Source: JACPJP01 sp964650285
Lineage (GTDB): Archaea > Nanobdellota > Nanobdellia > Woesearchaeales > GW2011-AR4
NCBI GenBank assembly: GCA_964650285.1
Contig: CAZYSP010000009.1
Coordinates: forward strand, 1 to 43,318
DNA: 43,318 bases
Direction: 5' to 3'
Part shown: positions 8,498-15,519 of the stretch, piece after piece
How positions within the stretch are numbered: position 1 is the stretch's first letter
Layout: each line of letters starts with the position of its first letter
Translations under genes and position numbers: made by a program
Notes under the pieces: generated by a model
The model's input: only the letters and a program-made list of their open reading frames with translations
What the model was told of the DNA's origin: nothing
The model's database searches: none

Positions 8498-9645
8498 ATT
8501 AATTCACCAACTAAAAATATTGACCCAGTAACTAAGATTAAATCTTCTTTTTTTGCTATTTTTTTTGCGTAGTTTAATGCTTTTTTTGGACTTTTTAATA
8601 TTATTGGTTTCTTGAAATATTTTTTAATTAGTTCTGGCTCTGCAGCCCTTTCATTTTTTGATTTTGTTATTATTATTCTTGATGCTATTGGTTTTATCAT
8701 TCCTGAAATCTTTTGTATGTCTTTGTCATCAGAAAAACCCAGCACTAAAATCAGTTTTTTGTATTTTAGATTCTTTAACTCTTTAATCAGGATTTTAAAT
8801 CCATTAGGGTTGTGGGCGCACTCTATTAGTGTATTTTTATTGATAAACTGAAATCTGCCGGGCCATTTTGCATTTTTTAGGCCATTGATTATATTTTTTT
8901 TATTGATTTTATGATTATTTAGTTTCTCAATTGCCTTCGCTGCAATTGCTGCATTTTGGATTTGAAACTGTCCTCTTAGATTATTCAGTTTCAGGTTTTT
9001 ATCTTTATTAACAATGACAAATTCTGAATTGTTTTTGTTGGAAACTTTTTTTATTGCATCTAACGCAATGCCCTCGGCTGCTGTAACAACAGGAACATTT
9101 TTTTTGATGATTCCTGCTTTTTCATGTGCTATTTTTTCCAATGTATTGCCTAGATTCTTTGTGTGTTCATAATCTATATTGGTTATTATGGAGATTAATG
9201 GCTTAACAACATTTGTCGCGTCTAAGCGCCCTCCTAAGCCCACTTCTAGAATGGCAAAATCAACGTTTTTTTCCTTAAAGTATAGGAAAGCCATTGCAGT
9301 GGTTATCTCAAAAAAGCTCTGGTCTGTTACATTGGGCTTTACTTTCGAGTAAAGCCTTACAATATCTTTGTCTGCAATTAATTTCTTGTTGATTCTAATC
9401 CTCTCATTGAATTTCTTCAGATGGGGGCTTGTGTACATTCCAACTTTATAGTGAGCATCCTGCAATATAGAAGATAGCATTGCACAAACAGAGCCTTTTC
9501 CATTAGTTCCTGCAACATGTATGCACTTTAATTTTTTTTCCGGATTGCCTAATTTTTTTAATAAGACTTTTATTCTTTTTAAGCCTAATTTGAATTTTTG
9601 GCTGTCCATGCTATACAGCTCTTTTAATATTTTCTTATAGTTCAT
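8494..9645 (-). CDS. folC: Folylpolyglutamate synthase / dihydrofolate synthase family
   Basis: This is a Mur-ligase-superfamily enzyme that adds glutamate to dihydropteroate or folates using ATP. The P-loop is in HVAGTNGKGSVCAMLSS, followed by the omega-loop region with TSPHLKKFNERI, the GLGGRLDATN motif and IITNIDYEHTKNLG with the metal-binding His. The C-terminal domain contains ECAHNPNGFK and LGFSDDKD, both typical of FolC. The frame extends upstream to 9720, but that part encodes an unlikely hydrophobic stretch and overlaps the promoter. ATG at 9645 (MNYKKILKELYSM) is the family's usual start and lies about 25 bases after AATTTATAA, a minus-strand TATA box. The resulting 383 residues are slightly short but complete. 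In an archaeon lacking obvious folate synthesis it could act on salvaged folate; this cannot be decided here. Confidence 0.9.
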   Translation of the reverse strand: MNYKKILKELYSMDSQKFKLGLKRIKVLLKKLGNPEKKLKCIHVAGTNGKGSVCAMLSSILQDAHYKVGMYTSPHLKKFNERIRINKKLIADKDIVRLYSKVKPNVTDQSFFEITTAMAFLYFKEKNVDFAILEVGLGGRLDATNVVKPLISIITNIDYEHTKNLGNTLEKIAHEKAGIIKKNVPVVTAAEGIALDAIKKVSNKNNSEFVIVNKDKNLKLNNLRGQFQIQNAAIAAKAIEKLNNHKINKKNIINGLKNAKWPGRFQFINKNTLIECAHNPNGFKILIKELKNLKYKKLILVLGFSDDKDIQKISGMIKPIASRIIITKSKNERAAEPELIKKYFKKPIILKSPKKALNYAKKIAKKEDLILVTGSIFLVGELM

Positions 9646-9695
9646 AATAGTAGTTAAAAATAGAGGAATTATAAATTTATTGGAAATCAAATCAA

Positions 9696-9711
9696 CAAAA
9701 CATTTAAATAA
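9696..9711 (+). promoter_or_regulatory. Promoter of hemerythrin-cupin operon
   Basis: CAAAACATTTAAATAA matches the local BRE/TATA consensus, placed 30-45 bases before ATG 9741. This spacing implies a nearly leaderless message and favours ATG 9741 over GTG 9732. Confidence 0.65.
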
Positions 9712-9740
9712 AGTGTACAAATATTCACCAAGTGATTCTT

Positions 9741-10274
9741 ATGGAAAGTCCGACAAAAATTCTCTCAGATGAACACCAAAATATACTAAAAGTAATTAAT
9801 GCATTAATTAAAGAATGTAATGCTCTTGAATCAGAAAAGGAATTAGATAAAGCCTTTTTTGAAACGGCAATAAATTTTATACGAAACTATGCTGATAAAT
9901 TTCATCATGCTAAAGAAGAAGATATTTTATTTGTTGAGTTATGCAAAGATACTGTACAGATGCAGTGTAATCCTGTGGAGCAGATGTTACATGAGCACGA
10001 TTTAGGAAGGAATTTTGTAAAAGGTATTGAAAAAGGATTGAAGGAAAATAACAAAAAGGAAGTTATAAAAAATACAAGAGGATACGCACAGTTGCTCCAA
10101 GAACATATTTATAAAGAAGATAACATATTATACACGATGGCTGATGAAGCATTAAATCGACAAGTTCAAAAATCAATGCTGGATAAATTTAAACAAGCAG
10201 AGCATAAAAAATTCAGCAAAGGAACAAAAGAAAGATACCTGTCTATTGCAACAGAATTTGAAAAAAGAATATAA
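9741..10274 (+). CDS. Hemerythrin HHE-domain protein
   Basis: This is a four-helix-bundle protein with the residues of a non-haem di-iron hemerythrin site. The ligands visible are His in SDEHQNIL, the pair in KFHHAKEEDILF with its Glu, His in MLHEHDLGR and His in LQEHIYKEDNIL with its Glu. The length of about 177 residues fits a single HHE domain plus a charged C-terminal helix. Family members bind O2 or NO or store or repair iron sites. The ATG at 9741 is preferred on promoter spacing. The next gene, a cupin, starts two bases after the stop, so both are made together. Small-molecule or oxygen handling is a reasonable role, but the ligand is not shown by sequence. Confidence 0.9.
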   Translation: MESPTKILSDEHQNILKVINALIKECNALESEKELDKAFFETAINFIRNYADKFHHAKEEDILFVELCKDTVQMQCNPVEQMLHEHDLGRNFVKGIEKGLKENNKKEVIKNTRGYAQLLQEHIYKEDNILYTMADEALNRQVQKSMLDKFKQAEHKKFSKGTKERYLSIATEFEKRI

Positions 10275-10276
10275 AA

Positions 10277-10585
10277 ATGAATGACAAATGGAAAAATTTA
10301 AACAATTTTATTGAGTATTCTAAAGATGGTATATTAAGCAAGGAATTGTTTAAAACAGATAAAATCAATGCTACCTTATTCTGCATGGCAAAGGGAACAG
10401 AAATGTCAGAGCATACATCAACAAAAGAGGGGTTTATTTTTGTTATAGAAGGAAAAGGAGTGTTTAATCTTGAAGGGGAAGACACCATGATGCTGCCTGG
10501 AGTGCTTATTAGATTAGGAAAAAATGTAAAACATTCTTTGAAGGCTGAAGATAACACTTCATTTTTGCTTTCTTTGACTGATTAA
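10277..10585 (+). CDS. Small cupin-fold protein
   Basis: The 102-residue protein fits one cupin barrel. Motif 1 is degenerate: MSEHTSTKEGFIFVIEGKG supplies one His and a Glu (normally H-x-H-x3-4-E). Motif 2 is MLPGVLIRLGKNVKHSL, with Pro, Gly and the terminal His. At least two of the usual metal ligands (His, Glu, His) are therefore present. Such small cupins are often sensors or simple dioxygenase-like or isomerase proteins. It follows the hemerythrin gene by two bases and has no promoter of its own. Pairing with a di-iron protein hints at oxidative or nitrosative stress; this is inference. Confidence 0.85.
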   Translation: MNDKWKNLNNFIEYSKDGILSKELFKTDKINATLFCMAKGTEMSEHTSTKEGFIFVIEGKGVFNLEGEDTMMLPGVLIRLGKNVKHSLKAEDNTSFLLSLTD

Positions 10586-10668
10586 TTTAGTACAGTGTAA
10601 TTCTAATTTTTTATAATTGAATTTTTAAGGAATAATTTATAAATAAAATTGATTAATTGCTGTCTTAT

Positions 10669-10740
10669 GGGCCCGTAGCACAATGGATAATGCGGTCGGC
10701 TTCGGACCGATTGATCGGGGTTCGAATCCTCGCGGGCTCA
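10669..10740 (+). tRNA. tRNA-Arg(TCG)
   Basis: A full cloverleaf can be drawn. The acceptor stem GGGCCCG pairs with CGGGCTC (one G-U), the anticodon stem GTCGG pairs with CCGAT, the loop is CTTCGGA with anticodon TCG, and the T stem CGGGG pairs with CCTCG around TTCGAAT. The discriminator base is A and CCA is not encoded. There is no intron. An AT-rich TATA-like element (TTTATAAATA) lies about 30 bases upstream. Confidence 0.95.
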
Positions 10741-10770
10741 TATTTCACCATTTTGAAGTAACAACAAAAT

Positions 10771-10786
10771 AGAAACATTTAAATAC
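10771..10786 (+). promoter_or_regulatory. Promoter of signal-peptidase gene
   Basis: AGAAACATTTAAATAC matches the BRE/TATA consensus. The ATG at 10809 lies about 25 bases after the TATA box, so the message is probably leaderless. Confidence 0.7.
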
Positions 10787-10808
10787 TACCTCTCTTATAA
10801 GGTATACT

Positions 10809-11498
10809 ATGAAATTGCTAAAGTTGGGGGTGGCATTAGTTCTTATCATAGTTGTAACTATAGTGGCTTTGGCTAATGTTATCTACATAGACAATGGTTT
10901 TTCTAATGATAAGCTGGTTATGGAAGATGGCGTAAAAACATTTAAGGAAGAAGTATGTGTTGATAATTTTGGAGATATTACCTGCAAGGAAAATACATAT
11001 ATTGTATGTAATGGAGAAGAATACGAAGTCCCTATTATGACTGGCTATACTGTAAAGGAAAAGGTTTTCGTACCGGAATATATTGAAAAAGAGAAAATAA
11101 TTGTCAGGGAGAAAAAGTTAAAAGGCGAGGAAATACCATCTCCGGCAGACAGGATTGAGGATGATGATGTTAATGTGTTCAGCAATAGCGTAAGAATAGA
11201 TGTAAGAAATCCTAAATGGAGAAAATTTGTTGACAGTAATTCTATGGACCCTTTGATTGATTCCGGTACAACAACAATTGAGATAAAACCAAGATATGCT
11301 AATGAAGTTAAGGTCGGAGATATTATTGCATACAATATTGATGGTTATGATTATGCTTTTGTACACAGAGTTGTAGAGATTGGAAACGATAATGATGGAA
11401 TTTATTTTGTAACAAAAGGGGATAATTACTGGGAGGAAGACCCTGATAAAGTAAGGTTTTCTCAGGTAGAAGGTATTGTTGTTGGGATATTGTATTAA
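10809..11498 (+). CDS. Signal peptidase I-like (S26) membrane protease with long insertion
   Basis: An N-terminal membrane helix (about residues 5-25) anchors the protein. The catalytic core is near the C-terminus: nucleophile Ser145 in DSNSMDP, His186 in AFVHRV and Asp205 in TKGDN, followed by Asp211, which fits the Ser-His-Asp form used by archaeal and ER signal peptidases. Known small archaeal enzymes place the Ser about 10-30 residues after the membrane helix. Here about 115 residues intervene, containing paired cysteines (50, 59, 67) and a charged helix. The enzyme probably faces outward and trims exported proteins, such as the signal-peptide-bearing surface proteins in this window. The extra domain may set substrate choice. 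It is monocistronic with a strong promoter. Confidence 0.85.
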   Translation: MKLLKLGVALVLIIVVTIVALANVIYIDNGFSNDKLVMEDGVKTFKEEVCVDNFGDITCKENTYIVCNGEEYEVPIMTGYTVKEKVFVPEYIEKEKIIVREKKLKGEEIPSPADRIEDDDVNVFSNSVRIDVRNPKWRKFVDSNSMDPLIDSGTTTIEIKPRYANEVKVGDIIAYNIDGYDYAFVHRVVEIGNDNDGIYFVTKGDNYWEEDPDKVRFSQVEGIVVGILY

Positions 11499-11530
11499 TA
11501 TTGAATAATTTAAAATTATAACCTGATAAA

Positions 11531-12268
11531 ATGGGGACTCAAAAACCAAATCTTGAAGATTTAATGATTAAGGAAGTTAAATCCGGGGATTTTTCTCTAG
11601 AGAGAGCATTATTAATTGCTTCTGGTTTAACAGATGAAAAGCAAATTGATGAGTACATAAAAAAGATTGATACTTTACAGGAAGGATTCAATAAATATTA
11701 TAGCACCTTACCTAAAGTAGAAATATTCAAAAAAACCCAAATAGCAGAAGCTTTATTTAAGTATCTTTGGGAAACAAAACCAAATAGGTATAATAGTAAT
11801 TTTTTGTTAACTGACGTAATAGATACTCAATTATCTCAAGATAAGGATCAAAAAGTTGGGAATTGTTTGGGATTAACTTCATTATATACTGTCTTAGGAT
11901 TAAGAAATGGTTTGGATTTATCTGTTTTATATAATGATGAACATATTCTTAGTGTATTGGATGATGGTTGGGAAATACATATAGAGAACACAGAAAGGAA
12001 TGGTTTCGATACAGATCCATCAAATTATCCTTATTTAAAGAAAGGGAATTTAATTTACATTGTTGCTGGTACTTTCCATAACATTAGTTATGCAAATCTA
12101 GAGTTATGGAATCCAAAAAAGGCAATTGAGAATTGTAACATAGCTATTAAATTAATGCCATGTTTTGCAAAAGCTTACCATCACAGAAGTATTGCAAATG
12201 AAATGTTAGGGAACCCAGAAGATGCTAGAAACGACCTTAATAAGTGTAAGGATTTAACATCCAAGTAA
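11531..12268 (+). CDS. SirB1-type transglutaminase-like protein with TPR repeat
   Basis: The central region matches the SirB1/Transglut_core2 pattern: Cys112 in VGNCLGLTSLYTVLGLRNGL, followed by His138 in NDEHILSVL and Asn/Asp residues in IENTERNGFD. That gives a possible Cys-His-Asp set. The last 65 residues form one to two TPR motifs (LWNPKKAIENCNIAIKLM, then CFAKAYHHRSIANEMLG). The N-terminal 60 residues are helical. SirB1 proteins of this layout are widespread but their activity is not well defined, so I name the fold, not a reaction. There is no signal peptide. The ATG at 11531 starts 33 bases after the signal-peptidase stop and could share its transcript. Confidence 0.75.
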   Translation: MGTQKPNLEDLMIKEVKSGDFSLERALLIASGLTDEKQIDEYIKKIDTLQEGFNKYYSTLPKVEIFKKTQIAEALFKYLWETKPNRYNSNFLLTDVIDTQLSQDKDQKVGNCLGLTSLYTVLGLRNGLDLSVLYNDEHILSVLDDGWEIHIENTERNGFDTDPSNYPYLKKGNLIYIVAGTFHNISYANLELWNPKKAIENCNIAIKLMPCFAKAYHHRSIANEMLGNPEDARNDLNKCKDLTSK

Positions 12269-12313
12269 TCTAAAACAACAAAAATTATAAACCGTTCTTG
12301 AATCTTTAGTTCT

Positions 12314-13213
12314 ATGGATAAAGAAGACATTGAGAAGCTAAAGAAAGCTGGAAGAATAGCTGCACAGGCATTAGAATATGGGAAAAGTCTGATTAAAAAA
12401 GATGCTTCTTTGCTTGATGTAGTTGAAAAAACAGAAGAAAAGGTATTTGAGTTAGGTGGAAAACTGGCATTTCCTGTCCAGATTTCCTGCAACCATATAG
12501 CTGCGCATTACTGTCCTGATGAAGACGATAAGACAGTTTTTTCTGACCAAGTTGTTAGCTTAGATGTTGGTGTGCATATTGACGGCTTTATAGGAGATAA
12601 TGCTGTTACAGTTGATTTATCCGGAAAGCATGAAGATTTAGTAAAGGCTTCAAGAGAGGCCCTGGAAAATGCTATAAAAACAATAAAAGTAGGTGTGACT
12701 TTAGGAGAAGTAGGAAAAGTAATACAGGGTACAATACAAAAATATGGCTTTGCTCCTGTAAGGAATTTATCTGGCCATGGTTTGGGCAAATATGAGCAGC
12801 ATACAAAACCAAGCATTCCGAATTTTGATAATAGAGATAATACAAAAATTGAAAAGGGCATGGTATTTGCTATTGAACCATTTGCAAGCACTGGTGCTGG
12901 TATTGTACAGGATTCTGGAACTCCAACAGTATTTAGTCTGGAAAACAAAAAGCCAGTAAGAAATGCAATAACAAGACAGGTTTTGAAAGAAATTGAAAGC
13001 TATGATAATTTACCATTTACAACAAGATGGCTTACTAATAAATTCGGAGTTAAAGCGAAGTTTGCACTTAGAGAAATGGAGCAGTTAGGCATGCTGCATT
13101 CTTATGCTCCATTAGCAGATAAAGATAAAGGTTTGATAAGCCAGGCAGAACATACTGTTTTGATTGATGATGATGGCAAAGTCATTGTTTTGACTAATCA
13201 AAAAATGGAATGA
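12314..13213 (+). CDS. map: Methionine aminopeptidase, type II
   Basis: This enzyme removes the initiator Met from new proteins. All five metal ligands of the pita-bread fold are present: Asp84 (SLDVGVHIDGF), Asp95 (GDNAVTV), His155 (SGHGLG), Glu188 (AIEPFAS) and Glu279 (QAEHTV). The substrate-binding His65 is in HIAAHYCP. The helical insertion between about residues 205 and 265 makes it type II, as expected for archaea. The length of 299 residues is normal. A TATA-like AAAATTATAAA lies about 30 bases before the ATG. It ends four bases before the convergent dehydrogenase gene. Confidence 0.97.
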   Translation: MDKEDIEKLKKAGRIAAQALEYGKSLIKKDASLLDVVEKTEEKVFELGGKLAFPVQISCNHIAAHYCPDEDDKTVFSDQVVSLDVGVHIDGFIGDNAVTVDLSGKHEDLVKASREALENAIKTIKVGVTLGEVGKVIQGTIQKYGFAPVRNLSGHGLGKYEQHTKPSIPNFDNRDNTKIEKGMVFAIEPFASTGAGIVQDSGTPTVFSLENKKPVRNAITRQVLKEIESYDNLPFTTRWLTNKFGVKAKFALREMEQLGMLHSYAPLADKDKGLISQAEHTVLIDDDGKVIVLTNQKME

Positions 13214-13217
13214 AAAA

Positions 13218-14252
13218 TCATTTTGCTAGGAAATCATTAACCAAAGGTTTCATAGGTTCATACATTTCTTTTGAATGTTTCAATGCAGCATTTAATCCAT
13301 TAATTTCTTCTAATTTTAAGTTTTCTGGCTTTTTAATTAGCTTTGCGCCATGCTCTAAAGTAACTGTACAAGGTAGACCCATAACAGCACCTTTATAACC
13401 CCATTCACCCCCTAAGTAAATACCCAAATCGAATATTTGATTTTTATATTTAGTAGGTTCTAACATTGCTCTTATAATAGATGCCACAACAGCTCCAGGC
13501 TCAGCTTCTGAGCTCTTTCTTAACTTATTTATCATCCATGAACCACCATTCTTGACTCTTTGGGTTATTTTTTCTTTTTCTGTATTGTTAAATAGCACAG
13601 AAGCGCCATAAGCTTCAACCAAAGAGTAAAAAGGTACTATGTTATTATCATGCGTTCCACCAATAGGTGCATAAATTTGACTATATTCAAAACCAAGTTC
13701 ATCACCAATTGCTGAAATAAGCCTTGCTTGGTCAAGGTGATTTACTGAAATTACTTTATTCCTACTTTTCAAATATCGCCAAAAGATTCTATATGCTATT
13801 CCTGTCTGTGTGTCTGTTTGGTTTGCTACTTGCAAGAACACTGCTTCAGGTGCATATTGACCAACATCATTAGCAATTCCCATAGTTATAGGTGCGTTAA
13901 ATTCGTTTAACTGATCTCTTGTTTCAATTTTAACTGTCTTCTTACCTATTTTTACGGTTGTACCTCTTGGGAATCCAGCAGCATTTACAATTATATCAGC
14001 ATCTTTTAATGCATCAGTAAGGTCTTCCTCCTTATCATTCGTTACTTGTGAGACATTGATGTTATTTCCAAATGCTGCAGAGCACTCTTTAATTTTTTGT
14101 TCAAGGCCCTCTAATTTTTCTTTTGTTTTAGGAAAGTCTACAAGAACGAGGTTAGTAGGAATATCACCAATGGATGTTGCTGTCAACAAAGCACTATGGT
14201 ACCCTACTTGTCCTGCACCGCCATAAACCACTATCTTATATCTATTTTTCAT
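13218..14252 (-). CDS. Divergent lactate/malate dehydrogenase-family enzyme
   Basis: The N-terminus is a Rossmann fold (VVYGGAGQVGYHSA) with an acidic residue after strand 2 (LVLVD), which favours NAD. The catalytic Asp and Arg are in NHLDQARL and the catalytic His is in IGGTHDNNIVP, so the His-Asp pair and the Arg that binds the carboxylate are kept. Three features are unusual. The active-site loop after AGFPRG carries an insertion of about ten residues. The usual NPVD becomes NQTD. GEHG becomes GTHD. The exact 2-oxoacid substrate is therefore uncertain. The length of 344 residues is slightly long. The minus-strand gene has its own upstream region of 160 bases shared with a divergent gene. 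Confidence 0.82.
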   Translation of the reverse strand: MKNRYKIVVYGGAGQVGYHSALLTATSIGDIPTNLVLVDFPKTKEKLEGLEQKIKECSAAFGNNINVSQVTNDKEEDLTDALKDADIIVNAAGFPRGTTVKIGKKTVKIETRDQLNEFNAPITMGIANDVGQYAPEAVFLQVANQTDTQTGIAYRIFWRYLKSRNKVISVNHLDQARLISAIGDELGFEYSQIYAPIGGTHDNNIVPFYSLVEAYGASVLFNNTEKEKITQRVKNGGSWMINKLRKSSEAEPGAVVASIIRAMLEPTKYKNQIFDLGIYLGGEWGYKGAVMGLPCTVTLEHGAKLIKKPENLKLEEINGLNAALKHSKEMYEPMKPLVNDFLAK

Positions 14253-14414
14253 ATTTAAACCCCGACTTCACATTAAACAAATTTAAAACGATTTTATCAG
14301 GCTAACACTCCTCTATTTTTAAAATTTTCTCTGTATATTTGTTATTTTTTTAACCAATATATGATAACAAATCCATAAAACATAAATACCCCTGTTTAAT
14401 ACCCAATTACTAAA

Positions 14415-14882
14415 ATGGAAAATAAGATAGAAGCAGAGTACAATAAGTTTTGCAAAAAATTCAAACTACCTAAATTTGGAGAAATAGACAAAGAGTTTGA
14501 GATAAGCAGTTTGGAGAATGAAAGATTTCTTATGAGGAATATATTAAGGAAGGTAGCAGAGAAGCTGGAAATTTATACAGAGGCTATTGGCAATTTGGTG
14601 CATCCTGATGCATCCTCTTTAAGCAGCATGTATGAGATAAGGTTTTTTGATGACGACGAAAAAAATGATATGTACAAAATGTTTAAGAAACTGATGAAAA
14701 CCAACAGGGAGATAGTGGAATTATTGCTTGATGCTAATGAAAAAAAGGACGCTGAGTTTTTGAATAGTTTTTTTATTCAATGGTTAAATATGAAAAATGA
14801 TTTAAAGACTTACATAAACAAGATGAAAGAATCTTGGGAAAAAGAAACAACAATTGAGGAGGACATAGGATATTTTGGATAG
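14415..14882 (+). CDS. Hypothetical helical protein upstream of adk
   Basis: The family is not recognised. The 155 residues are almost entirely helical and charged, with no Cys apart from one near the N-terminus, no signal peptide and no membrane helix. It probably forms a helical bundle. The stop is followed by adk eight bases later, so the two genes form an operon with the unknown gene first. A link to adenylate metabolism is only positional. Confidence 0.72.
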   Translation: MENKIEAEYNKFCKKFKLPKFGEIDKEFEISSLENERFLMRNILRKVAEKLEIYTEAIGNLVHPDASSLSSMYEIRFFDDDEKNDMYKMFKKLMKTNREIVELLLDANEKKDAEFLNSFFIQWLNMKNDLKTYINKMKESWEKETTIEEDIGYFG

Positions 14883-14890
14883 GTTGAAAA

Positions 14891-15517
14891 ATGAACATAG
14901 TCTTATTAGGATCGCCTGGAATAGGAAAAGGAACTGCTGCAACAAAATTAAGCAAGAAATTAGGCATAGCACATATATCTACAGGGGACATGTTAAGGGA
15001 AAATGTTGCGCAGAAAACAAAGCTTGGTGTGGAAGCAAAATCCTATATGGACAAAGGGTTGTTAGTTCCTGATAGCCTTGTTATAGAAATGATGAAGAAA
15101 TGCTTGCAAAAAAAGGATTGCAAAAATGGATTTATACTTGATGGTTTTCCAAGAACAATTAACCAGGCAGAGGAAATTGGCAAGGAAATTAAAATTGATA
15201 AGGTTATTAACATACAGGCAAGTGATGAAATCATTATAGACAGATTAAGTAAAAGAAAAGTATGTGGCAAATGTGGTTTTGTGTATCACCTTATTTATAT
15301 AAAGCCGAAAAAGGAAGGTGTTTGTGACAAGTGTGGCGGAAAATTATATCAAAGAAAGGATGACAAGCCAGAGGCTATAACAGAAAGATTAAAAGTTTAC
15401 AGAAATGAAACAGAGCCTTTAATAGATTATTACAAGGAAAAAGGGATTCTTGCTGATGTTGATGGTTCTGGGACTCCTGAGGAAGAATTTGAAAGTGTTT
15501 TGAAGGCTGTTTCTTAA
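14891..15517 (+). CDS. adk: Adenylate kinase with Zn-type LID
   Basis: This enzyme interconverts ATP and AMP with two ADP. The P-loop is GSPGIGKGT (residues 7-15), and the AMP-binding parts TGDMLRE and DGFPRT are intact. The LID carries four cysteines, C125, C128, C145 and C148 (KVCGKCG and GVCDKCG), which form a structural Zn site as in many Gram-positive and thermophilic long-form enzymes. The length of 208 residues fits the long bacterial-type Adk rather than the short archaeal AdkA, suggesting an old transfer or a DPANN-wide trait. It overlaps nothing and ends two bases before the convergent PolX gene. Confidence 0.96.
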   Translation: MNIVLLGSPGIGKGTAATKLSKKLGIAHISTGDMLRENVAQKTKLGVEAKSYMDKGLLVPDSLVIEMMKKCLQKKDCKNGFILDGFPRTINQAEEIGKEIKIDKVINIQASDEIIIDRLSKRKVCGKCGFVYHLIYIKPKKEGVCDKCGGKLYQRKDDKPEAITERLKVYRNETEPLIDYYKEKGILADVDGSGTPEEEFESVLKAVS

Positions 15518-15519
15518 AT

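Noticed and set aside
9646..9720. Longer N-terminus for folC
   Set aside because: The added stretch is hydrophobic, unlike the family, and covers the minus-strand TATA box; ATG 9645 fits the family.
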